Below, piece after piece: positions 55,368 to 64,000 of a stretch of 64,000 nucleotides of DNA. The DNA comes from Blastopirellula retiformator. GTDB lineage: Bacteria > Planctomycetota > Planctomycetia > Pirellulales > Pirellulaceae. The stretch lies in NCBI RefSeq assembly GCF_007859755.1, contig NZ_SJPF01000001.1, positions 1,600,082 through 1,664,081 of the forward strand, read 5' to 3'. The translations under genes were made by a program, and so were the position numbers. Under the pieces are notes generated by a model, which was not told the DNA's origin, did no database searches, and saw nothing but the letters and a program-made list of their open reading frames with translations. Positions within the stretch are counted from its first letter, which is position 1; each line of letters opens with the position of its first letter.

Positions 55368-56678
55368 ATGAATGCGGAAGTTTGCAGTAGAACGGGACGC
55401 TGCTCCTGGAGTGGATGGGCGCTGGTCGCCATCGCCGGCATCGCGGCGACTGGCTGTTTTTCGCCGGCCGCGAAGTTCGAACCGAACAAGATCGCCATCC
55501 ACAAGAGCGAGCTGGACAACGAGTATCAGTTCTCGCAGCAGTATCAGATCGAGCCGATCGCCAAGATTCTGACGGACGCCTTCGGCACGCCGGACGAGCC
55601 GAAGTTGCCGCCGGTCCCAGGGATCGAAGACGTGCTGGATCTTGAGAAGATCAAGATGGCGGCTGGTCCTTACGGCAGTGACGAAAGCGGCAAACAACGC
55701 GGTCTCTATCGTCAGCACTGCGTCCACTGCCACGGCGTCAATGGCGACGGGGCCGGCCCGACGGCCGCCTTTCTGGATCCGTATCCCCGCGACTATCGCC
55801 CGGGCATGTTCAAGTTCAAGTCGACCGCCTCCGGCTTGCCGCCGACCCACGCCGACCTGAAGCGAATCATCGAAGATGGCGCCGCCGGCACCGCGATGCC
55901 GAGCTTCAAACTGCTGAGCGATGACGAAATCGAAGCGCTGACCCACTACGTGAAGTATCTCTCGATTCGGGGTCAGGCCGAGTTGTTTTTGATCGAAGCG
56001 GAGTTTGGCGATCTCTATCCGGCGGTCGTCAAATCGCCGAGCGAGCGAAACAAAGAAGAGCAAGAGTACGTCGCCGAGCTTTCGCCGGAAGAAGTGGAAG
56101 AAGAGAAGGAAGAGTTCCTCGAAGAAGTGACGTTCTTTGAGTCGGAAGAAAACATCGTCGATGAGGTGCTGGGACCGATCGTCGATAGCTGGGCCGAAGC
56201 CGAAGAGGAAGTGACGATCGTCGACGAGAAGCCGGACTGGGATATGGCCGAGTCGGTTGAGATTGGACGCGAGCTGTTCTTCTCGGCCAAGACCGGCTGC
56301 GCTGGCTGTCACGGCCAATCGGCCCTAGGCGACGGTCAGACGGCCGAAAAAGACTTTTATGACGACTGGACTCGGTTCTACTACGACCCGAGCGACCCGA
56401 GCACGCTGGAAGGTTATTTGGCGCTGGGCGCCTTGGAGCCGCGGAAGCTGCGTCCCCGCAATCTGCGGCAAGGGGTGTTCCGCGGTGGACGTCGCCCGGT
56501 CGACATTTTCTGGCGGATTCGTAACGGCATCGAAGGGGCGAAAATGCCGGCCGCCCCGCCGAGCGTGACCGACGAAGAGATCTGGCGCCTGGTCGATTTT
56601 GTGCGATATGGACTGCCGTACGACGCCTTAAGCGAGAACGAGCCGCATCAACCGGAAAACGTACGCGTGCGGAATTAG
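55368..56678 (+). CDS. Di-haem cytochrome c with acidic linker, probable lipoprotein
   Basis: 436 residues. The N-terminus ends a hydrophobic stretch with a lipobox-like AATGC near 30. Two haem-binding CxxCH motifs: HCVHCHG near 120 and GCAGCHG near 310, with later Met residues that could be sixth ligands (AMPSFKLLSDDEI and GAKMPAAPPSVTD). Between the two c domains lies a strongly acidic helix (EEVEEEKEEFLEEVTFFESEE near 240-260). It is 50 bp ahead of coxB, so it is a probable donor for the oxidase. Confidence 0.88.
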   Translation: MNAEVCSRTGRCSWSGWALVAIAGIAATGCFSPAAKFEPNKIAIHKSELDNEYQFSQQYQIEPIAKILTDAFGTPDEPKLPPVPGIEDVLDLEKIKMAAGPYGSDESGKQRGLYRQHCVHCHGVNGDGAGPTAAFLDPYPRDYRPGMFKFKSTASGLPPTHADLKRIIEDGAAGTAMPSFKLLSDDEIEALTHYVKYLSIRGQAELFLIEAEFGDLYPAVVKSPSERNKEEQEYVAELSPEEVEEEKEEFLEEVTFFESEENIVDEVLGPIVDSWAEAEEEVTIVDEKPDWDMAESVEIGRELFFSAKTGCAGCHGQSALGDGQTAEKDFYDDWTRFYYDPSDPSTLEGYLALGALEPRKLRPRNLRQGVFRGGRRPVDIFWRIRNGIEGAKMPAAPPSVTDEEIWRLVDFVRYGLPYDALSENEPHQPENVRVRN

Positions 56679-56727
56679 CAGCTCGGGCAATCGTCGGTCG
56701 GAAGCCGACGTTCGAGGGAGAGACAAC

Positions 56728-57555
56728 GTGGGTAGAGTTTGGAGCATCCTGTTTTTATGCGTCCCGATCCTGGGGGTCTGGATCTTCGTGGCCGCCATGA
56801 ACGATTGGTGGCCGATGAGCGGAGGCGCCTACGCTTTTGGACCGGGGCAATGGTTTCCGGCGCTTGACGTGTCGGAGCATGTGATCGACCACTTGTTCTA
56901 CTTGATTCTCTCGCTGACCGGCATCGTCTTCATTGGCACGGGCCTGGCGCTCTTTTGGTTTCTGTGGCGCTACGACGCGGCGACCAACAAAGACCCTGTC
57001 GTCTTTTCGCACGGCAGTCACGCTCTGGAAGTGATCTGGTCGATCGTTCCGGCGGTGGCGCTGCTGTTTATTGCGATCTATCAGATGGACGCGTGGGCCA
57101 ATGCCCGGATGCGTCGGCCGACGACCGCTGACGGGGCCGCCAAGCCGCCGCTCTGCCGCGTGTCGGGACGTCAGTTTGAATGGCGGATTCAATACCCGGG
57201 CGAAGATGGTCGTTTTGATACGCCCGACGATCTGCATGTGCTGAACGACTTGCACGTGCCGGTCGATGAAGAGGTCGTGATTGAGATTGAAAGCATGGAC
57301 GTGCTGCACAGCTTCTTCTTGCCCAACATGCGGGTCAAGCAAGACGTCGTGCCAGGCATGCGGCAATACGTTTGGTTCCATCCGGTCAAAGAAGGAGTGA
57401 GCGACATCGTTTGCGCCGAGCTTTGCGGTTGGGGCCACTACAAGATGCGCGGGCAAATTACGGTCGATAGCGCCGCCGAATACGATCGGTGGTACTCGGC
57501 CGCCTATGCCGAACAGGAAACTTCAGAGTTCGTCCCGTCCGAGGGAGAAGAGTAG
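56728..57555 (+). CDS. coxB: Cytochrome c oxidase subunit II
   Basis: 275 residues, GTG start with a GAGGGAG site. Two membrane helices (about 1-22 and 50-78, plus a third hydrophobic stretch near 95-113) precede the CuA domain, whose ligands are in CAELCGWGHYKM (two Cys, His, Met) and the His of VLHSFFLPNMRVKQD. CuA receives electrons from cytochrome c and passes them to haem a in subunit I. It is 3 bp from coxA. Confidence 0.96.
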   Translation: MGRVWSILFLCVPILGVWIFVAAMNDWWPMSGGAYAFGPGQWFPALDVSEHVIDHLFYLILSLTGIVFIGTGLALFWFLWRYDAATNKDPVVFSHGSHALEVIWSIVPAVALLFIAIYQMDAWANARMRRPTTADGAAKPPLCRVSGRQFEWRIQYPGEDGRFDTPDDLHVLNDLHVPVDEEVVIEIESMDVLHSFFLPNMRVKQDVVPGMRQYVWFHPVKEGVSDIVCAELCGWGHYKMRGQITVDSAAEYDRWYSAAYAEQETSEFVPSEGEE

Positions 57556-57558
57556 GCG

Positions 57559-59346
<1,788 letters not shown>

Positions 59347-59361
59347 TGCTCTGAAACGCTT

Positions 59362-60384
59362 GTGACCGATCCGCAACCGACAATTCGATCTGCCTGGCCT
59401 CACCGCATTGCGGTGTTGTTGGTCTGCACCACCTTTCCCTTGATTTGGGTGGGCGGTCTGGTGACGACCAAGAAGGCGGGCATGGCGGTTCCCGATTGGC
59501 CGAACACCTACGGCTATAACCTGTTCCTCTATCCCGTCTCGGAATGGATCGCCGGCCCGTTCGACCTGTTCGTCGAGCATGGACATCGCCTGCTTGGCTC
59601 GGCGGTCGGGATGATCTCGATCGCGCTGGTCGTGGCGATTGCGATTTGGGACAAACGTCGCGGGATGTTGACGTTGTCGATCATTTCGTTGATCGCAGTG
59701 ATCATTCAGGGGATCTTGGGCGGCGCCCGGGTGATTCAAGACGAAGTGCTATTGGCCCGCGTCCATGGTTGTTTTGGTCCGGCGTTCTTTGCCCTGACGG
59801 TCGGTCTGGCGGTCGCCACTTCCAAACGCTGGCATTCGATTCAGCCGGTCGTTCATCCTGGCTCGGGACGCTTGCAGGTGATCACCGTGATCACGGCGGC
59901 GCTGGCTTACGTGCAATTGTTGATCGGTTCGTTTCTGCGGCATGTCCCCGCTAGCGGAAGTCATAGCGATTTTCGCGTGGCGGTTATCTTTCACGTGATC
60001 GTCGCTTTTCTGGTGGCGGTCAGCGTGTTTGCGGTCGCCGCGACGGCGCTGCGAGGTTTCTCGGAAGCGGTCGCCGTGCGGCGTCAGTCGATGTTCGCCG
60101 TGCTGATTGTGCTGGTGCAGATCGGTTTGGGGATCGCGGCTTGGACGTTCAAATATGGCTGGCCGACGTTCTTGCCCGGCGGTGAAATGTTCTCGCAACT
60201 GGTGATTCACGCCGAAAGCGTCGCTCAGGCGGGCGTCGTGACGGCTCATGTCGCTACTGGTTCGCTGATCGTTGGAGTGACGGTCGCCATGGCGCTTTAT
60301 AGTTTCCGCTATTATTCGACTTCCCCGGCGTCGCTGGTTCCCCAGGTCGCGGATAAATCGACGCTTCGTGGAGTCTCCCTATGA
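59362..60384 (+). CDS. ctaA: Haem A synthase (COX15/CtaA)
   Basis: 340 residues, GTG start. Eight membrane helices with the conserved His residues in FVEHGHRLLGS, ARVHGCFGP, VIFHVIVAF and VTAHVATGSL. Oxidises haem O to haem A for the oxidase. Its end overlaps the ctaB start by 4 bp (ATGA), so the two haem-A enzymes are coupled. Confidence 0.95.
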   Translation: MTDPQPTIRSAWPHRIAVLLVCTTFPLIWVGGLVTTKKAGMAVPDWPNTYGYNLFLYPVSEWIAGPFDLFVEHGHRLLGSAVGMISIALVVAIAIWDKRRGMLTLSIISLIAVIIQGILGGARVIQDEVLLARVHGCFGPAFFALTVGLAVATSKRWHSIQPVVHPGSGRLQVITVITAALAYVQLLIGSFLRHVPASGSHSDFRVAVIFHVIVAFLVAVSVFAVAATALRGFSEAVAVRRQSMFAVLIVLVQIGLGIAAWTFKYGWPTFLPGGEMFSQLVIHAESVAQAGVVTAHVATGSLIVGVTVAMALYSFRYYSTSPASLVPQVADKSTLRGVSL

Positions 60385-61289
60385 GCACGACCCCTCTCGC
60401 TTTGGAAGAGCGCCGCGCCGGTCGATTGGCGATCGTCGCGGACTATGTCGAACTGACCAAGCCAAAAATCGCGGTGATGCTGCTGACGGCGGTCGCGGTA
60501 AGCGGCTGCGTCGCCACGTGGGGACAGCCTGACCTGTTGCGGTTGTTCCACGCGATTGTCGGTACCGCGCTAGTTGCCGCCAGCAGTTGCGTTTGGAATC
60601 AATGGATCGAGCGACGCTTCGACCTGTTGATGAAGCGAACCCGCGATCGTCCGCTTCCTTCGGGGCGGATCGCCGGCAACTCGGCCGCCCTGTTTGGGGT
60701 CGTGCTTGGTTCGGTCGGCGTGTCGTACCTGGCCGCGACGGTCGGTTGGCTGGTCGCCGCGATTGGCGCCGCCACCTGGCTGTTGTACGTGGTGGTCTAC
60801 ACCCCGATGAAGCGAACGAGCCCCTGGAATACCGCGGTTGGCGCCGTGGCCGGAGCGCTACCGCTGTTGATGGGCTGGGCCGCGATGGGAACGCCGTTTG
60901 ATCTGCGAGCGGCGGCGCTGTTCGCGATTCTGTTCTTCTGGCAGTTCCCTCATTTCATGGCGATCGCGTGGATCTATCGCAAGGATTACGCCCAGGCCGG
61001 CATGCAAATGTTGCCGGTGGTCGATCCAACCGGATTGCGGGCCGGCCGCCAGGCGATTGGCGCCGCTTTGGCCCTGACGCTAGTGAGCGTGGTGCCGTTT
61101 TTGAACGCCCCGCTGGATGGCGCACCCTGGTGCATTGCCGCGGCCCTCTTCTTGGGCGTCGCGCAGTTGTTGGTGGCGGTGCGGTTTTCGGTACGTCGCG
61201 ATGACAAAAGCGCCCGGCGCCTGTTGTGGGCGTCGCTGATCTATTTGCCGGCGATGCTGGGCGTGTTGTTGGCGTTCCCCATTTTGTGA
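60381..61289 (+). CDS. ctaB: Protohaem IX farnesyltransferase (haem O synthase)
   Basis: 302 residues of the UbiA family. The prenyl-diphosphate site reads NQWIERRFDLLMKRTRDRPL (N-x3-[ED] then D...RTR.RPL) near 72-91, and the second Asp-rich loop is the IYRKDYAQAG segment near 195. Nine helices. Converts haem B to haem O upstream of CtaA in the pathway. Confidence 0.96.
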   Translation: MSTTPLALEERRAGRLAIVADYVELTKPKIAVMLLTAVAVSGCVATWGQPDLLRLFHAIVGTALVAASSCVWNQWIERRFDLLMKRTRDRPLPSGRIAGNSAALFGVVLGSVGVSYLAATVGWLVAAIGAATWLLYVVVYTPMKRTSPWNTAVGAVAGALPLLMGWAAMGTPFDLRAAALFAILFFWQFPHFMAIAWIYRKDYAQAGMQMLPVVDPTGLRAGRQAIGAALALTLVSVVPFLNAPLDGAPWCIAAALFLGVAQLLVAVRFSVRRDDKSARRLLWASLIYLPAMLGVLLAFPIL

Positions 61290-61309
61290 CCTGTTAACAG
61301 ATTCGATTC

Positions 61310-62530
61310 ATGTCGCAGCATCACGACGATCATCCCGAGCATGGTCATATCAAACTGGAGTACCAGCCGGCGCTGCCGATCCCCAACGGCAAGCTCTGTC
61401 TGTGGCTGTTCCTGTCGACCGAAATCATGTTTTTCGCCGGACTGATCGGCGCGTATATCGTGCTCCGGTTTGGCGCTCCGACGTGGCCGTCGCCGCATGA
61501 CGTTCACCTGAGCGAGCCGATCGGCGCGTTCAATACGTTTGTGCTGATCTGCTCGAGCCTGTCGGTGGTGTTGTCGCTCGAGGCGGCCAAAGCGGACAAA
61601 GCGGGACGGGCCAAGTTCTGGATGTTCGTCACGTTCGTGCTGGGGCTCGCGTTTCTGGGCGTCAAAGGTTACGAGTACAAAGAGAAGTTCGCGCACGGCA
61701 TCTACCCGGCTCATCCGCACGGCTTGCTCTACGACAAGCCCGACGTCTATTACGCGTCGTCGGTGAAAGTGGCGTTGGAAGACGCGGCCAAGCACTGCAC
61801 CACCCAGATCGAACTGGTCGACAAGTCGGCCTCCGAGATCGCGGAAGCCAAGGCCGAAATCGAAGAGGCCGAAGAAGCGAAAGATCAGGAAGCGAAGACC
61901 AAAGCGGAGGAAAAGCTGGCCGCCGCCCAGAAGGTGAACGAAGAAGCGGTCGCGATGGCCGACACCTATCGCGAGCGACGCGAAAAGATGGAACTGCTTC
62001 GCGATGGGCTGGTGCAGTGGAACACCCGCGCAGCGACGCAGAACCCCAATCCGGTCGAGGGGCAGGCGCTGATGGACAGCATCGCCTATACGATTCAGCA
62101 TCCGCATGAAGACGAGGAAGAACTGACTCGTCTAGTGGAAGAGAAGGGGACGCTGGCGACCAAGCTTGCTGAATTGGAACAGGCTGAAGAGCAAGATCCG
62201 CAAGAGATCGCGCTGGTTAAGAATCGCTTGAAGTTGATCGACTACCTGACGGCCGACGATGCGGCGATTTTGCGACATGGCGTCAATCACACGTACGACT
62301 GGGTCGATCTGCCGTTTGTGATTCCGAGCGGCAACATGTGGGCCAGCACTTACTTTCTGTTGACCGGCTTTCACGCGATTCACGTGCTGGTCGGACTGAT
62401 CGTCTTCGCCGTGGCGCTGCCGGTGACGCTGGGAGTCTCGAAGGCGACCTTCATCGAAGCGGCCGGGCTGTACTGGCACTTCGTCGATCTGGTCTGGATC
62501 TTCCTGTTCCCGATCCTGTACTTGTTTTAA
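61310..62530 (+). CDS. coxC: Cytochrome c oxidase subunit III with a long coiled-coil insertion
   Basis: 406 residues against the usual 200-270. Residues about 27-125 hold the first helices ([20 protein letters not shown]) and about 345-406 the last ones ([20 protein letters not shown], then [20 protein letters not shown]). Between them (about 135-340) is a hydrophilic, Glu/Lys/Ala-rich coiled coil ([20 protein letters not shown] and more) not seen in ordinary COX3. The insertion faces the side of the loop after the early helices and may contact partners. The frame is clean. Confidence 0.92.
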   Translation: MSQHHDDHPEHGHIKLEYQPALPIPNGKLCLWLFLSTEIMFFAGLIGAYIVLRFGAPTWPSPHDVHLSEPIGAFNTFVLICSSLSVVLSLEAAKADKAGRAKFWMFVTFVLGLAFLGVKGYEYKEKFAHGIYPAHPHGLLYDKPDVYYASSVKVALEDAAKHCTTQIELVDKSASEIAEAKAEIEEAEEAKDQEAKTKAEEKLAAAQKVNEEAVAMADTYRERREKMELLRDGLVQWNTRAATQNPNPVEGQALMDSIAYTIQHPHEDEEELTRLVEEKGTLATKLAELEQAEEQDPQEIALVKNRLKLIDYLTADDAAILRHGVNHTYDWVDLPFVIPSGNMWASTYFLLTGFHAIHVLVGLIVFAVALPVTLGVSKATFIEAAGLYWHFVDLVWIFLFPILYLF

Positions 62531-62548
62531 CTCAACGCCAAGGAACTG

Positions 62549-62989
62549 ATGACCATGTCGTCTACCGGACACGCGGACGAACATCACGAAGCGGCCCATG
62601 ATCACGGGCATGGCGGTACCGGCAAGTACTGGCTCGTCTTTCTGGCCCTTTGCCTGCTGACGTTGTGCTCGTTTCTGACCTATTTCGAGATGTGGCATAA
62701 CGCGATTCCGGTCAATGTCAGCCGGGCCTTTATGATGGCGGTGTCGGTCAGCAAAGCGCTGCTGGTGATGTGCTTTTTCATGCATCTCATTTGGGAAGCG
62801 AATTGGAAGTGGGTGCTGACGGTGCCGGCCGCGATGATGGCGGTCTTCCTGGTCTGCATGTTGATCCCTGATATCGGCTACCGCACCGACTATTACAGCA
62901 GCCATCGCTGGAACCACACGCCGCAGCCGATCGAGCCGAACCTGCACCCGTCAGGCGATGCCCGTCCCGCGGCTCAGCCAGGTCACTAA
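62549..62989 (+). CDS. Cytochrome c oxidase subunit IV-like protein
   Basis: 146 residues with a His-rich N-terminus (ADEHHEAAHDHGHGG), and three helices (YWLVFLALCLLTLCSFLTYF, AVSVSKALLVMCFFMHLIWE, WVLTVPAAMMAVFLVCMLIP) with the W/K/L pattern of the prokaryotic COX4 family. The His-rich end could bind copper. It sits between coxC and the ABC transporter. Confidence 0.9.
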   Translation: MTMSSTGHADEHHEAAHDHGHGGTGKYWLVFLALCLLTLCSFLTYFEMWHNAIPVNVSRAFMMAVSVSKALLVMCFFMHLIWEANWKWVLTVPAAMMAVFLVCMLIPDIGYRTDYYSSHRWNHTPQPIEPNLHPSGDARPAAQPGH

Positions 62990-63943
62990 GTGCACAACAT
63001 GTCAGCGCCCGCTCTCACGATCGAAAATGTCTCGTACCAGTACGGCACGCGACGTGCGCTCAACGAATTGTCGCTGCAGGTCGAGCCAGGCGAGATCTTC
63101 GTCTTTCTCGGCCCCAATGGCGGCGGTAAGACGACGCTGTTTCGCTTGTTGTCGACCCTGGCGCCGCTGCAAGCGGGCAAGGTCGACGTGCTGGGTTTTG
63201 ATCTCGCCACACAGCGCGATCAGGTCCGTCGCCGGATTGGCGTCGTGTTTCAGTCCCCCAGCCTCGACAAAAAGCTGACCGTCGCCGAGAACATGCGACA
63301 ACAATCGGCGCTGTACGGGCTGAGCGGCGCCGCCGCCAAAGAGGCCGAAGAGCGAATGATGCGGCAACTGGGCGTGCAGGATCGCGCCGGCGACCTGGCC
63401 GAGCAACTCTCGGGCGGGCTGCGACGTCGCGTCGAATTGGCCAAGGGAATGATTCATCGCCCGCAACTACTGCTGCTGGATGAGCCGAGCACGGGACTCG
63501 ATCCTGGCGCCCGGAGCAGCTTGTGGGAATACCTACAGCGAATCCGCACCGAGCAAGGCGTCACGATCGTGCTGACGACCCATCTGCTGGAAGAGGCGGA
63601 AAAAGCGGACCGGATAGCAATCCTGGATCAAGGAACGCTGGTCGCGCTTGATACGCCCACTGCGCTAAAGTCTTCGGTTGGCGGCGACTCGGTCACGATT
63701 ACAACGCGCGGCGATGTCGAAGGCCTCGCGGACGAACTGCGGCGGCTCGTTTCGTACGAGGTGCGCGTGATGGACGCCGCCGTCAGGTTTGAAGCGCCGG
63801 AGGCTTCGCAACTGGCGCCGCAGATCATGCAGACGCTGGGGGACAAGATCGATTCGATCACCTTTGGCAAGCCGACGCTTGAAGACGTCTTCATCGATAA
63901 GACCGGTCGCCAATATTGGCGTGAGGAGACGACGCATGCGTAA
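62990..63943 (+). CDS. ABC transporter ATPase (DrrA/CcmA-like export type)
   Basis: 317 residues, GTG start directly after the preceding stop; an in-frame ATG at 62999 is an equal candidate. Walker A GPNGGGKTT near 43, signature LSGGLRRRVELAKGM, Walker B LLLLDEPSTGLDPG and H-loop TTHLLEEAEKAD are all intact. The C-terminal extra domain ends THA. With the permease begun at 63936 it should form an ABC-2 type exporter; in cox operons such pairs are often linked to assembly or copper handling (inference). Confidence 0.93.
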   Translation: MHNMSAPALTIENVSYQYGTRRALNELSLQVEPGEIFVFLGPNGGGKTTLFRLLSTLAPLQAGKVDVLGFDLATQRDQVRRRIGVVFQSPSLDKKLTVAENMRQQSALYGLSGAAAKEAEERMMRQLGVQDRAGDLAEQLSGGLRRRVELAKGMIHRPQLLLLDEPSTGLDPGARSSLWEYLQRIRTEQGVTIVLTTHLLEEAEKADRIAILDQGTLVALDTPTALKSSVGGDSVTITTRGDVEGLADELRRLVSYEVRVMDAAVRFEAPEASQLAPQIMQTLGDKIDSITFGKPTLEDVFIDKTGRQYWREETTHA

Positions 63944-64000
63944 TGACGTCGACGCGCTGGTCGAGCCGAAACCGCTGCTGGCCGCCGCTTCGCTTTGCAA
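63936..64000 (+). CDS. Start of ABC transporter permease gene (cut by window end)
   Basis: ATG at 63936 overlaps the end of the ATPase gene by 8 bp (ATGCGTAA). Only the first ~21 residues are seen (MRNDVDALVEPKPLLAAASLC), a hydrophilic start. Assigned as the ABC-2 permease partner from the gene pairing only. Confidence 0.5.
   Translation, partial: MRNDVDALVEPKPLLAAASLC

Noticed and set aside
62338-62601. Plus-strand frame across the coxC/subunit IV junction
   Set aside because: Alternative frame of two well-supported genes.

Overview
The window reads as chromosomal DNA of a planctomycete, probably Pirellulaceae (Blastopirellula/Rhodopirellula-like). This is an inference from gene content: sulfatases, a 3-keto-disaccharide-hydrolase (DUF1080) relic, an FG-GAP/VCBS relic, paired ExbD proteins, a Gfo/Idh/MocA oxidoreductase, a TlpA-like thioredoxin, a planctomycete-type cytochrome oxidase operon and GC-rich hairpin repeats between genes. 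No rRNA, tRNA, CRISPR array or prophage was recognised.

Layout. 1-3514: end of an exopolysaccharide cluster (chain-length determinant, O-antigen-ligase-like polymerase, WecG/TagA glycosyltransferase). 3688-7595 (minus): a fused uroporphyrinogen-III synthase/decarboxylase and an alkaline phosphatase. 7874-18745 (plus): a tight seven-gene operon with a membrane-tethered zinc-ribbon/vWA protein, an ExbB/TolQ channel, two ExbD proteins and four large secreted or membrane-anchored helical proteins. It is the best candidate for an undescribed proton-motive-force-driven envelope system. 18905-22382 (minus): a REC+HATPase regulator followed by a cytosolic hybrid histidine kinase. 23-28 kb: sulfite-oxidase-fold enzyme, radical SAM protein, MarR regulator, S1-domain protein with a clear terminator. 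28-32 kb: MarC protein, decayed genes, a dehydrogenase and a lipoprotein. 32.6-34.3 kb: a complete IS4-family element inserted in a hairpin of a dispersed repeat. 35.7-50.8 kb: ThDP decarboxylase, PII protein, thioredoxin, CYTH protein, MFS transporter, phosphoesterase, HIT protein, two alkaline-phosphatase-superfamily proteins, an IS110 transposase and RuvB. 52.2-53.5 kb: purD. 54.3-64 kb: cupredoxin, di-haem cytochrome c, and an aa3-type oxidase operon (CoxB, CoxA, CtaA, CtaB, CoxC, subunit IV) followed by an ABC exporter that runs off the end.

The most striking non-coding feature is a ~155-bp element present at eight loci. It is a string of five hairpins, the first shaped like a bidirectional intrinsic terminator, and it sits at gene 3' ends, often with the gene's stop codon as its outermost bases. 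Five of the eight copies lie between convergent genes. A second family consists of 13 short modules (GGACTGGACC-like core, then a T-run) in the two ~1.3-kb gene-free stretches (34.5-35.6 kb and 51.0-51.5 kb), in each case pointing the same way as the nearest gene whose transcription runs into the stretch.

How genes work together: the cox operon supplies both structural subunits and haem A synthesis (CtaB, CtaA), with a cupredoxin and a di-haem cytochrome upstream as plausible electron carriers. The ExbB/ExbD/ExbD channel presumably energises the vWA and large helical proteins encoded with it. All functional statements are from motif reading and were not confirmed by searches.
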